Below are positions 28,643 through 36,697 of a DNA stretch of 64,000 nt, in pieces. The stretch is from assembly GCF_012274265.1 (NCBI RefSeq), contig NZ_JAANYY010000005.1, forward strand, positions 62,001 through 126,000, in the 5' to 3' direction. This DNA comes from Sphingopyxis microcysteis. GTDB taxonomy: Bacteria; Pseudomonadota; Alphaproteobacteria; Sphingomonadales; Sphingomonadaceae. The position numbers were made by a program, and so were the translations under genes. The notes beneath the pieces were generated by a model. It saw only the letters and a list, made by a program, of their open reading frames with translations, did not search any database and had not been told where the DNA came from. The stretch's first letter is position 1, and every line of letters starts with the position of its first letter.

Positions 28643-29179
28643 TCATCCGGCGCAGCGCGTATAGCGCATCGCGCCCGCCGCGGCACCCTCGCCCATATCC
28701 TGGCGGACGAGCATTTTGCCGCCATCGGCAAGCGCGAGCTCGATCCGCCGGTCCCATTCCTGCCCCTCGCCGCTGAACCGGTAATCGGCGACCAGCCGGT
28801 TCGCACCGCCTTCGCGGACGCGCGCGAGTTCTCCATGTGATTCGTAAAAGCGCAGGTTCGTCGCATCGATCGTCACCGCGGTCAGATCGGCGCCCTTTTT
28901 CGCGGTGCAGTCGGCGGCCTTCAGCGCCCAGCGGCCACGGATCGCCGCCGGGATGGCCGCGCCATCGCCCGCGACGGGATCGCTCGCGGGATTGGTCGAT
29001 GCTTCCTGCTTTGCTGTCGGCAGGTCGGCATCGACTTCGGCATTCGGCGCATCGGCGGGGATCGCGGGCGCAGCCTTTTGCGCCGACGAGATCGCAGCCG
29101 TATCCTCCGCGTCAGACCGCTCGTCGCCACCGCTGCACGCCGCGAGCAGCAGCAGCGCGGGCATCGTCCAGATCTTCAT
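28643..29179 (-). CDS. Lipoprotein of unknown function
   Basis: The 178-residue product starts MKIWTMPALLLLAACSGG, a clear lipobox signal. A low-complexity, acidic, Ala/Pro-rich linker runs to about residue 75, then a compact domain follows: IRGRWALKAADCTAKKGADL, a central NLRFYESHGEL and a final YTRCAG, with two cysteines that may pair. The RGRWAL...C start resembles small sphingomonad envelope proteins of unassigned function. GGAG before ATG 29179 sets the start. It lies between mmsA and the inhibitor-like gene on the same strand. Confidence 0.65.
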   Translation of the reverse strand: MKIWTMPALLLLAACSGGDERSDAEDTAAISSAQKAAPAIPADAPNAEVDADLPTAKQEASTNPASDPVAGDGAAIPAAIRGRWALKAADCTAKKGADLTAVTIDATNLRFYESHGELARVREGGANRLVADYRFSGEGQEWDRRIELALADGGKMLVRQDMGEGAAAGAMRYTRCAG

Positions 29180-29233
29180 CGTCCTTCTCCTTCGACAGGA
29201 GAAATGTCCGAGCCGGCTCACGGGTTGCCCCCG

Positions 29234-30727
29234 TCAACCCATCGTCGGAATCACGAACGCATTACCGCCGTCGGGCGACCCGTCGGGCCAGCGCGCGGTG
29301 ATCGTCTTGACCTTGGTCCAGAATTTGACGCCTTCCATGCCGTGCTGGTTGGTGTCGCCGAACGCCGAACGCTTCCAGCCGCCGAACGTATGGTAAGCGA
29401 CCGGGACCGGGATCGGCACGTTGATCCCGACCATGCCGACGTTGACACGCGCGGCGAACTCGCGCGCGGCGTGGCCGTTGCGCGTGAAAATCGCGACGCC
29501 ATTGCCATATTGGTGCTTGCTGGGCAGTTCGAGCGCGGTTTCGAAATCGGGGGCGCGGACGATCTGCAGCACGGGGCCGAAGATTTCTTCCTTGTAGCTT
29601 TCCATGTCGGTGGTGACATGGTCGAACAGCGTCGGGCCGACGAAGAAGCCCTTTTCATGCCCCTGCAAGGTGAAGCCGCGGCCGTCGACGACCAGTTCGG
29701 CGCCTTCTTCGGCGCATTTGGCGATCCAGCCTTCGACCTTGTCCTTGTGCGCCTGCGTCACGACGGGGCCGTAATGCGCCTCGGCATCGGTCGACACGCC
29801 AACCCGCAGCGCCTCGATCGCGGGAACGAGCTTTTCGCGGAGACGGTTCGCAGTGTCTTCGCCGACGGGGACGACGACCGGCAGTGCCATGCAGCGCTCG
29901 CCCGCCGAGCCGAAGGCGGCGCCCGTGAGGTCGTTCACGACTTGATCGAGGTCGGCGTCGGGCATGACGATGCCGTGGTTCTTCGCGCCGCCCATCGCCT
30001 GCACGCGCTTGCCGTTCGCGACGCCGCGATTATAGACATAATGCGCGATATCCGACGAGCCGACGAAGCTGACCGCACCGATGTCGGGATGGTCGAGGAT
30101 CGCGTCGACCATCTCCTTATCGCCATGGACGGTCTGGAAGATGCCCTCGGGCAACCCGGCTTCGAGGAACAGCTCCGACAGGCGGACGGGCACCGACGGG
30201 TCGCGCTCGCTGGGCTTCAGGATGAAGGCATTGCCCGTCGCGGTCGCGACGCCGCCCATCCACAGCGGGATCATCGCGGGGAAGTTGAACGGTGTGATCC
30301 CCGCGCCGATGCCGACCGGCTGGCGCATCGAATAGACGTCGATGCCCGGACCGGCGCCTTGGGTATATTCGCCCTTCAGCACATGCGGGATGCCGCAGCA
30401 GAATTCGATGACTTCGAGCCCGCGCTGGATATCGCCCTTCGAGTCCGCGATCACCTTGCCATGTTCGGCAGAGAGCATTTCGGCGAGCTGGTTCATATTG
30501 GCTTCGACGAGGCGCTTGAATTCGAACATCACGCGCGCGCGGCGCTGCGGATTGGTGGCGGCCCAGGCGGGCTGCGCGGCCTTCGCCGCGGCGACGGCGC
30601 GGTCGAGGATGGTGCGGTCGCCCAATGCGACCTGCGCCTGCACGCCGCCATTATTGGGGTCGAGGACGTCGCCGAAGCGGCTGCTGCTGCCGGCGCCGCC
30701 GACGATATGATGGTCGATCTGTCGCAT
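29234..30727 (-). CDS. mmsA: Methylmalonate-semialdehyde dehydrogenase (CoA-acylating)
   Basis: The 497-residue aldehyde dehydrogenase converts methylmalonate semialdehyde, NAD and CoA to propionyl-CoA and CO2, the last step of valine breakdown. The catalytic cysteine is in GSAGERCMALPVVV, the conserved asparagine in ITPFNFPAM, and FGGWKRSAFGD and the C-terminal VKTITARWP are typical of this CoA-dependent class. It has no ELGGK catalytic glutamate, reading QAMGGAKNHG instead, as expected for the acylating family. GGGAG eight bases before ATG 30727 defines the start. It heads the valine operon, divergent from a LysR gene. Confidence 0.95.
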   Translation of the reverse strand: MRQIDHHIVGGAGSSSRFGDVLDPNNGGVQAQVALGDRTILDRAVAAAKAAQPAWAATNPQRRARVMFEFKRLVEANMNQLAEMLSAEHGKVIADSKGDIQRGLEVIEFCCGIPHVLKGEYTQGAGPGIDVYSMRQPVGIGAGITPFNFPAMIPLWMGGVATATGNAFILKPSERDPSVPVRLSELFLEAGLPEGIFQTVHGDKEMVDAILDHPDIGAVSFVGSSDIAHYVYNRGVANGKRVQAMGGAKNHGIVMPDADLDQVVNDLTGAAFGSAGERCMALPVVVPVGEDTANRLREKLVPAIEALRVGVSTDAEAHYGPVVTQAHKDKVEGWIAKCAEEGAELVVDGRGFTLQGHEKGFFVGPTLFDHVTTDMESYKEEIFGPVLQIVRAPDFETALELPSKHQYGNGVAIFTRNGHAAREFAARVNVGMVGINVPIPVPVAYHTFGGWKRSAFGDTNQHGMEGVKFWTKVKTITARWPDGSPDGGNAFVIPTMG

Positions 30728-30755
30728 ATCCGAGTCTCCCAAAAGATGTTGCCGC

Positions 30756-30821
30756 TGCAACAGCCGAGTTAGGGGGCGATTGCAAGGGATAGACTTGCAG
30801 CCTTATCCTGCATATTTGCAG
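30756..30821. promoter_or_regulatory. Cluster of TGCA half-sites between mmsA and the LysR gene
   Basis: Five TGCA cores lie in 66 bases (starting at 30756, 30781, 30796, 30809 and 30817). The last two form the perfect inverted repeat CTGCA-N4-TGCAG (30808-30821) next to the LysR start codon. This is the place and form expected for LysR-type binding and autoregulation; binding is inferred. Confidence 0.5.
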
Positions 30822-30825
30822 GCAT

Positions 30826-31713
30826 ATGGACTGGGACAAGCTGCAATATTTCCTGTTCGTCGCGCGTCACGGCACGCTGGCGCGCGCCGCGGCGGCGCTG
30901 CACGTCGATGCGACGACGGTCAGCCGTCAGGTCAGCGCGCTCGAAGCCGCGCTCCAGCAGACCTTGTTCGAACGCGCGCCGACGGGTTTCGTTCTGACGG
31001 CGGCAGGCCGGGCGCTCGTTCCGCACGCCGAAGCGATGGCGGCGGCGGCGGCGCGTATTCACATGGCGCCCGACGGCGGATCGCCATTGTCGGGACAGTT
31101 GCGCATCAGCGTCTCCGAAGGCTTCGGCAACAGCTTCATCGCCCCGCGGCTTGGCAAGTTCGTCGCCGCGCATCCCGAGCTCGAGATCGACCTTGTTGCC
31201 TCGTCGGGCTTTTTGAACCCGTCGCGGCGCGAGGCCGATATGGCGGTGCTGCTCGCGCGGCCACGCAAAGGCCCGCTGATCACGCGCAAGCTGTCCGACT
31301 ACAGCCTTGGCCTCTATGCGCCCGCGGACCGGGCCGACTGGCAGGCGGCGGTGACCGCGGCGCCGCTGTCGCGCGCGGGAATCCCGGTGATCGGTTATAT
31401 GCCCGACATCCTCTACGCCCCCGAACTCGACTATCTGGGCGAAATCGAACCGGGGCTGCGCGCCAATGTTCGGTCTTCGTCGATCCTCGCGCAGCGGCGG
31501 ATGATCGCGGGCGGCGCGGGGGTCGGCGTCCTCCCCTGCTTCCTCGCCGCGGGCGATCCCGCGCTGGTTCGCGTGCGGCCCGATCAGGCGATCGCGCGCG
31601 CCTTCTGGCTTGCGCTCCACCGCGACGTCGCGCCGCAACCGCGGATGCGGGCGTTCATCGACTGGCTGGATAGCGAGGTAAGGGAGAGCAGGGGGTTGTT
31701 GGTACCACCATAA
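30826..31713 (+). CDS. LysR family transcriptional regulator
   Basis: The 295-residue protein has the LysR N-terminal winged HTH (YFLFVARHGTLARAAAALHVDATTVSRQVSALE, residues about 8-40) and the linker RAPTGFVLTAAGRAL, followed by a periplasmic-binding-like effector domain (LRISVSEGFGNSFIAPRL). It diverges from mmsA with 98 bases between them, so it probably controls the valine operon, perhaps in response to a CoA or hydroxyacid intermediate. The effector cannot be read from sequence. Confidence 0.88.
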   Translation: MDWDKLQYFLFVARHGTLARAAAALHVDATTVSRQVSALEAALQQTLFERAPTGFVLTAAGRALVPHAEAMAAAAARIHMAPDGGSPLSGQLRISVSEGFGNSFIAPRLGKFVAAHPELEIDLVASSGFLNPSRREADMAVLLARPRKGPLITRKLSDYSLGLYAPADRADWQAAVTAAPLSRAGIPVIGYMPDILYAPELDYLGEIEPGLRANVRSSSILAQRRMIAGGAGVGVLPCFLAAGDPALVRVRPDQAIARAFWLALHRDVAPQPRMRAFIDWLDSEVRESRGLLVPP

Positions 31714-31714
31714 T

Positions 31715-31792
31715 CGTCATCCCGGCGAAGGCCGGGATCTCGCCGGTGCGTCATATTCGGACGGTGAGATCCCGGCCTTCGCCGGGATGACG
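31715..31792. repeat. 78-bp palindromic element, copy 2
   Basis: Perfect 27-base arms (31715-31741 and 31766-31792) around a 24-base loop, same arm sequence as copy 1. It fills nearly the whole gap between the convergent LysR and reductase genes. Confidence 0.9.
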
Positions 31793-31795
31793 GAA

Positions 31796-33124
31796 TTAGG
31801 CTGACACCTCCGGTCGCCAGCTCGACGCGATCAGCCCGCCTGCGCCGAACAGCTTATGCATTGCATCGCAACCCGCCGCCGCCTCGCGAAGCCGGTCGGC
31901 GAGTGGATCGTCGATCGGATGGTCGCTCCGAAGAAAAGCGATCCACGCGGCGATCGCCGCTTCGAGCGACGAGCAGCGCGCCCCGTGCGCCTGATGCCAG
32001 ACCAGCGTTTCGAGCCAGCGCTGCGGAATCTTCTGGCTGCCGTCCATCGCGATCTGGATCAGCCGGTGGTGAAGCGCCGGATTGGCGAAGCGTTCGAGCA
32101 GCGCATCGGCATAGGCGGCGAGATCCTGCCCCGGCGCCGCGTCGATCGTCGGCGCCGCCTCATCGCGCATCAGCCGCTCAATGACCGGGCGGATCGCGGG
32201 ATCGACGATCGCCTGATGGACATAGTCATGCCCTGCCCCCAGCCCGATATAGGCGAGCGCCGAATGTGCGCCGTTGAGCATGCGCAGTTTCGCGGTCTCA
32301 TAGGGCGCGACGTCGGCGACGAGCTGCGCGCCGACCTGTTCCCAGCGCGGGCGCGGCCCCGCAAAATCATCCTCGATCACCCACTGGCTGAAGCCTTCGG
32401 TGACCACCGCGCCTTCGTCGCGGACGCCGAGTTCGGCCTCGATCGCCGCGCGGTCGGCGTTAGTGGTCGCGGGCACGATGCGGTCGATCATCGTCGCAGG
32501 ACAGCGGCATTCGCGGTCGAACCAATCCACCAGAACGGGATATTCCAAGGCAAGATACTGGCGCATCAGTGCCTTCAGCACCGCGCCATTGTTCGCCAGA
32601 TTGTCGCAGCTGAGCAAGGTCAGGCCCGGCAAGCCCTTCGCCTTGCGTGCGGAAAGTCCGGCGCCGATAAAGCGGTAGAGGCTCGACGGTTCCTTGGCCG
32701 CATCGAGATCGAGCGTGCCGTCAGAGCGGCGCAGATAGCCCTTCTCGGTGACGGTAAAGCTGACGATGTGCGTCGTCGATGCGGCGATAGCGTCGATGAC
32801 GGCCTGCGGCTCGTCGGCCGCGACAAGCACCTTCTGCACCGCCCCGATCAGGCGCAGCCCGGTCCCCGCCGCACTGCGCGTGCTGACGGTATAAAGCCCG
32901 TCCTGCGGATTTAGCTGCGCGGCAACACTGGGAGAACGAAGCGACACGCCGACGATTCCCCAATCGCGCTCACCCGCACGCATCGTGTCGTCGGTATAGA
33001 CCGCCTGATGCGCGCGGTGGAACGCGCCGATGCCGATATGGACGATCCCCGCCGCCTGCGCGGCGCGGTCGTAACCCGGCGCCTGCACCGACGCCGGCAG
33101 CGGCGTTTCAGCCGACAGCCTCAC
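31796..33124 (-). CDS. Mannitol dehydrogenase family hexuronate reductase (UxuB/UxaB-like)
   Basis: The 442-residue NAD enzyme of the polyol-specific long-chain dehydrogenase family has HIGIGAFHRAHQA at the N-terminus and the catalytic KLRMLNGAHSALAY (K-x4-N-x2-H). Members reduce fructuronate to mannonate (UxuB) or tagaturonate to altronate (UxaB). Sequence alone looks more UxuB-like, but the locus carries altronate dehydratase and no mannonate dehydratase, so tagaturonate reductase activity is plausible. It overlaps uxaC by four bases and is the last gene of the operon. Confidence 0.85.
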   Translation of the reverse strand: MRLSAETPLPASVQAPGYDRAAQAAGIVHIGIGAFHRAHQAVYTDDTMRAGERDWGIVGVSLRSPSVAAQLNPQDGLYTVSTRSAAGTGLRLIGAVQKVLVAADEPQAVIDAIAASTTHIVSFTVTEKGYLRRSDGTLDLDAAKEPSSLYRFIGAGLSARKAKGLPGLTLLSCDNLANNGAVLKALMRQYLALEYPVLVDWFDRECRCPATMIDRIVPATTNADRAAIEAELGVRDEGAVVTEGFSQWVIEDDFAGPRPRWEQVGAQLVADVAPYETAKLRMLNGAHSALAYIGLGAGHDYVHQAIVDPAIRPVIERLMRDEAAPTIDAAPGQDLAAYADALLERFANPALHHRLIQIAMDGSQKIPQRWLETLVWHQAHGARCSSLEAAIAAWIAFLRSDHPIDDPLADRLREAAAGCDAMHKLFGAGGLIASSWRPEVSA

Positions 33125-34533
33125 AACCTGTACGCGGCCTTGGCGAGATTATAGCTGAGGTCGGCCGCGAGTTCGGCGGCCTCCCATTCCTCCATCCGGT
33201 GCTCGGCGACGAGCTGCGCGAGGAAACCGCAGTCGATGCGGCGTGCAACGTCGTGGCGCGCGGGGATCGACAGGAAGGCGCGCGTGTCGTCGTTGAAACC
33301 GACTGTGTTGTAGAAGCCCGCGGTTTCGGTCGTCTGGCTGCGGAAGCGGCGCATCCCTTCGGGGCTGTCGTGGAACCACCAGGCGGGGCCAAGCTTCAGC
33401 GCCGGATAGTGGCCCGCGAGCGGCGCCAGTTCGCGCGCATAGCTCGTCTCGTCGAGCGTGAAGAGGATGATCGTCAGCCCCGCTTCATTGCCATAACGGC
33501 CAAGCAACGGGCGCAGCGCATGGACATAGTCGGTACGGGTGGGAATATCGGCGCCCTTGTCGCGGCCATAATGGTCGAACAGCCAGGGATTGTGGTTGCG
33601 CAGGGCGCCGGGATGAATCTGCATCACCAGCCCGTCGTCGAGGCTCATCCCCGCCATCACGGTGAGCATGTGCGCGCGAAACAGTTCGGCATCGGCCGCG
33701 CTGACGTCGGCGGCGGTGACGCGCGCGAATAGCGCCTCGGCCTCCGCATCCGACAGGTCGGCGGTCGCCGCGGTCGGGTGACCATGATCGGTCGAGGTCG
33801 CGCCCATTGCGGCGAAGAAGGCGCGGCGGCCCCGGTGCGCGGCGAGATATCCGGCATAGGAGAAGGCATCTTCGCCCGAAAGGTCCGAGAAGCGTTTCAG
33901 ATTATCGCGAAAGCCTTCGAATTCGGGGTCGACCACGGGGTCGGGGCGATAGGCGGTAATGACGCGGCCGCTCCATTCGCCGCTGGCATTCGCGGCGCGG
34001 ATCACCGCGTGATGGTCGAGCGTATCGAGCGGGCTTTCGGTCGTCGCGATCACCTCGATCCCGAAGCGATCAAACAGCGCGCGCGGGCGAAAGGCGTCGG
34101 TGGTCAGCGCCTCGGTAATGCGGTCGTAATAGAGATCCGATGTTTCGGCGGAAAATTGCACGTCGAAACCGAATGCCTCGGCGAACACCCAGTCCATCCA
34201 CATGCGCGACGGGGTGCCGCGGAAAAGATGGTAATTTTGCGCGAACAGCCGCCAGCCTTCGCGCGGATCGGCTTGCCTGTTGCGGATACCGAGCGCATCG
34301 AGCGAAACGCCCTGCGAATAGAGCATCCGGAACACATAATGGTCGGGATGCAGCAGCAGCTCCGCCGCATTACCGAACGGCGCATTACCCGCGAACCAGC
34401 TCGGGTCGGTGTGGCCGTGCGGGCTGATGATCGGCAGGTCCGCAACCTCCGCATAGAGCCGGCGCGCGATGTCGCGCTGCGCCGGGTCGGACGGAAAGAG
34501 ACGGTCGGAAGACAGCAGCAGCGGACGCGGCAT
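33121..34533 (-). CDS. uxaC: Glucuronate/galacturonate isomerase
   Basis: The 470-residue enzyme interconverts D-galacturonate and tagaturonate, or glucuronate and fructuronate, in the cytoplasm. The metal-dependent amidohydrolase-like fold shows the N-terminal ISPHGHTDPSWF, a central ATTESPLDTLDHH and QIHPGALRNHNPWLFDHYG, and DTRAFLSIPARHDVARR near the C-terminus, all UxaC signatures. Length agrees with the family. It starts four bases after the transporter stop and overlaps the reductase gene. Confidence 0.95.
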   Translation of the reverse strand: MPRPLLLSSDRLFPSDPAQRDIARRLYAEVADLPIISPHGHTDPSWFAGNAPFGNAAELLLHPDHYVFRMLYSQGVSLDALGIRNRQADPREGWRLFAQNYHLFRGTPSRMWMDWVFAEAFGFDVQFSAETSDLYYDRITEALTTDAFRPRALFDRFGIEVIATTESPLDTLDHHAVIRAANASGEWSGRVITAYRPDPVVDPEFEGFRDNLKRFSDLSGEDAFSYAGYLAAHRGRRAFFAAMGATSTDHGHPTAATADLSDAEAEALFARVTAADVSAADAELFRAHMLTVMAGMSLDDGLVMQIHPGALRNHNPWLFDHYGRDKGADIPTRTDYVHALRPLLGRYGNEAGLTIILFTLDETSYARELAPLAGHYPALKLGPAWWFHDSPEGMRRFRSQTTETAGFYNTVGFNDDTRAFLSIPARHDVARRIDCGFLAQLVAEHRMEEWEAAELAADLSYNLAKAAYRL

Positions 34534-34537
34534 CGAC

Positions 34538-35845
34538 TTATTTCACCACGTCCACGGAGACCGGTGCAAGCCGCGGACTGAGGGTATGGATCGCAGCTAC
34601 GGCGAGGAAATAGACGACGGTACAGGCCGCAAAGATGATCGTGTAATTGCCCCCCGTCGCGTCGAGTACGAGCCCGGTCGACTTCGCCATGATCATCCCG
34701 CCGACGCCGCCCGCAAAGCCGCCGAGCCCGATCACCGACCCGACCGCGCGCTTCGGGAACATGTCGGGCGGGATCGACAGGATCGTCGACGAAAAGGCCT
34801 GGTGCCCCGCGAGCGCGATGCCGATCAGCACCACCGCGAGCCACATATTGTCGAGCCCCGAGACGAACAGCAAAGGCAGCACGCAGCAGCCCGCGCCGAG
34901 CATCGTCGCCTTGCGCGCGAAATTGACGCTATGTCCGGTCTGGATCAGCTTCGACGATACCCAGCCGCCAAGGATGCTGCCGACGTCCGACAGCAGATAC
35001 ATGATGATCATCGGCAGCAGCACGACTTTCAAATCGACGTTGTAGGTGGTGCTGAAATATTTGGGCAGCCAGAAGAGCATCAGGAACCAGACCGGATCGG
35101 TCAGGAATTTGCCGATCGCATACGCCCACGCCTCGCGCTTGGTGACGATCGCGCCCCAGCCGAGCCGCTCGATCTTTTCGGGCGGATCATGTTCGATCCA
35201 CGCCAGCTCGGCTTCGCTCACCTTCCCGCTCTCGCGCGGGTTGCTGTAGAGCCAGAGCCAGAGCACAAGCAGGATGACGCCGAAGGCGCCGGTATAGATG
35301 AAGGTTTCACGCCAGTCGAAACCCATCCACACCATGAATAATGCGATCGTCGGCGCGGTCAGGATGACGCCGATCGTCGTCGCGCTGTTCACCCAGCCGA
35401 TCGCGTAGGAGCGTTCCTTTTGCGGGAACCATTCGCTCGACGCGCGCACGACCGACGGGAAATGACCTGCCTCGCCGACGCCGAGAATCACGCGCGCCAT
35501 CATGAAGGAGGCGACCGACGAGGCGAAGCCGTGCGCGACATGGCCGACGGTCCAGATGCTGATCGCGATCGCATAACCGATTTTCGGTCCGAAACGGTCG
35601 ATCAGCCAGCCCATGAGGAGGAAGCCGAGCGCGTAGGCGGCCTGGAACGCGGTGACGATGTTGCCATAGTCGTTCTCGCTCCACCCGAGCTCCTGCCCAA
35701 GTGTCGGCGCGAGCAGGCCGAGCATGGTGCGGTCGATATAATTGACCGTGGTCGCGGCGAACAGCAGCGCGACGATCAGCCAGCGATACCGCCCCGACCG
35801 CGGCACTGGCGCCGCCGTCCCTCCGTCCGCGAATGCCTGTGCCAT
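34538..35845 (-). CDS. Hexuronate MFS transporter (ExuT-like)
   Basis: The 435-residue protein has 12 probable membrane segments and anion:cation symporter marks: VNYIDRTMLGLLAPTLG in segment 1, GWLIDRFGPKIGYA in the first loop, and LGVGEAGHFPSVVRASSEWFP in segment 4. ExuT homologues import galacturonate or glucuronate with protons across the inner membrane. Its place between uxaC and a hydratase gene in an operon supports this. It may also carry unsaturated uronates made by the local pectate lyase. Confidence 0.88.
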   Translation of the reverse strand: MAQAFADGGTAAPVPRSGRYRWLIVALLFAATTVNYIDRTMLGLLAPTLGQELGWSENDYGNIVTAFQAAYALGFLLMGWLIDRFGPKIGYAIAISIWTVGHVAHGFASSVASFMMARVILGVGEAGHFPSVVRASSEWFPQKERSYAIGWVNSATTIGVILTAPTIALFMVWMGFDWRETFIYTGAFGVILLVLWLWLYSNPRESGKVSEAELAWIEHDPPEKIERLGWGAIVTKREAWAYAIGKFLTDPVWFLMLFWLPKYFSTTYNVDLKVVLLPMIIMYLLSDVGSILGGWVSSKLIQTGHSVNFARKATMLGAGCCVLPLLFVSGLDNMWLAVVLIGIALAGHQAFSSTILSIPPDMFPKRAVGSVIGLGGFAGGVGGMIMAKSTGLVLDATGGNYTIIFAACTVVYFLAVAAIHTLSPRLAPVSVDVVK

Positions 35846-35865
35846 AAACCTCTCCCGTTCTTGCT

Positions 35866-36657
35866 TTAATAGCTTGTAATCGAGCAGCCGACGCGGATTT
35901 TTCCGTCGAACAGCGCTTCGGCACGCTGGCCGGGCCTGACTTCATGGATGCCGGTGATCGCGCCCGCCGACACCAGGGTACCGGGCGGAATCGCGATATC
36001 GCGCGCGCGCAGGATTTCGATCAGGAACAGCGCCGATCCGAACGGACCGTCGAGCATCGCCTCCATCGTCGCGGCACCGACGGTTTCACCGTCGATCGCC
36101 ATTTCTACCGGCATGCGAATAAGGTCGGCGTCCTGCCAGCCGACGATCGAAGGACCAAGCACCAGCCCCTTGTTGTTGCCATAATCCGACGCGGTGACCG
36201 CGGGGCCGTGGCGGTTGATTTCGGGAAAGGGCGAGCTTGCGATCTCGATCCCTGTGCGAACGTCGACGATGCAATCGCGCACGCTGTCGATGTCATAGTC
36301 GCGCGTCCCCACCTCGCCAAAGCAGAGCAATATCTCGGCTTCGGCGGCGGCGAAACCGTCGGCATAGACCGGCATCGCCGGCTGCGCGGACCCATCATGG
36401 ATTTCGTCGACAAAAATCGGGCCGGTCAGACGGTTGCCGCCGTAGCGATCGACCAGATCGGGCGCGATTCGCCCGACCTTCCACCCGCCGACACGGCGCC
36501 CGTCGAGCGCAATCGCACGATCTTGGATCGCATAGGCGTCGGCCATCGTTTGCGGCATCGCTCCCGGATACAAGGTAAGCGGTGTCTTTTTCGCGCGAGC
36601 GGCCAGAAACGCGCGGGCGACATTTTCGTGATCAGCTGTTGCCGGCATCTTTGTCAT
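35866..36657 (-). CDS. 2-keto-4-pentenoate hydratase-like protein
   Basis: The 263-residue protein is of the MhpD/hydratase-decarboxylase branch of the FAH superfamily: AYAIQDRAIALDGRRVGGWKVG, the metal-site ILLCFGE with AEAE before it, VRTGIEIASSPF and a C-terminal LVSAGAITGIHEVRPGQ. Known members hydrate 2-hydroxypentadienoates in aromatic breakdown. In a hexuronate operon it may act on a 2-keto-deoxy sugar acid or its dehydrated product, an inference. It is the first gene of the exuT-uxaC-reductase operon. ATG 36657 and ATG 36648 are both possible. Confidence 0.8.
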   Translation of the reverse strand: MTKMPATADHENVARAFLAARAKKTPLTLYPGAMPQTMADAYAIQDRAIALDGRRVGGWKVGRIAPDLVDRYGGNRLTGPIFVDEIHDGSAQPAMPVYADGFAAAEAEILLCFGEVGTRDYDIDSVRDCIVDVRTGIEIASSPFPEINRHGPAVTASDYGNNKGLVLGPSIVGWQDADLIRMPVEMAIDGETVGAATMEAMLDGPFGSALFLIEILRARDIAIPPGTLVSAGAITGIHEVRPGQRAEALFDGKIRVGCSITSY

Positions 36658-36683
36658 TTCCCTCTTCCGCGAAACCGTCTAAG

Positions 36684-36697
36684 AGACACCGGTGTCA
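36684..36697. promoter_or_regulatory. ACACCGGT operator, uxaA/hydratase region
   Basis: AGACACCGGTGTCA contains a perfect 12-base palindrome GACACCGGTGTC. It covers the GTG start of uxaA and lies 27 bases before the divergent hydratase start. It belongs to the five-site family shared with 43108, 43252, 50275 and 50322. Confidence 0.7.
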
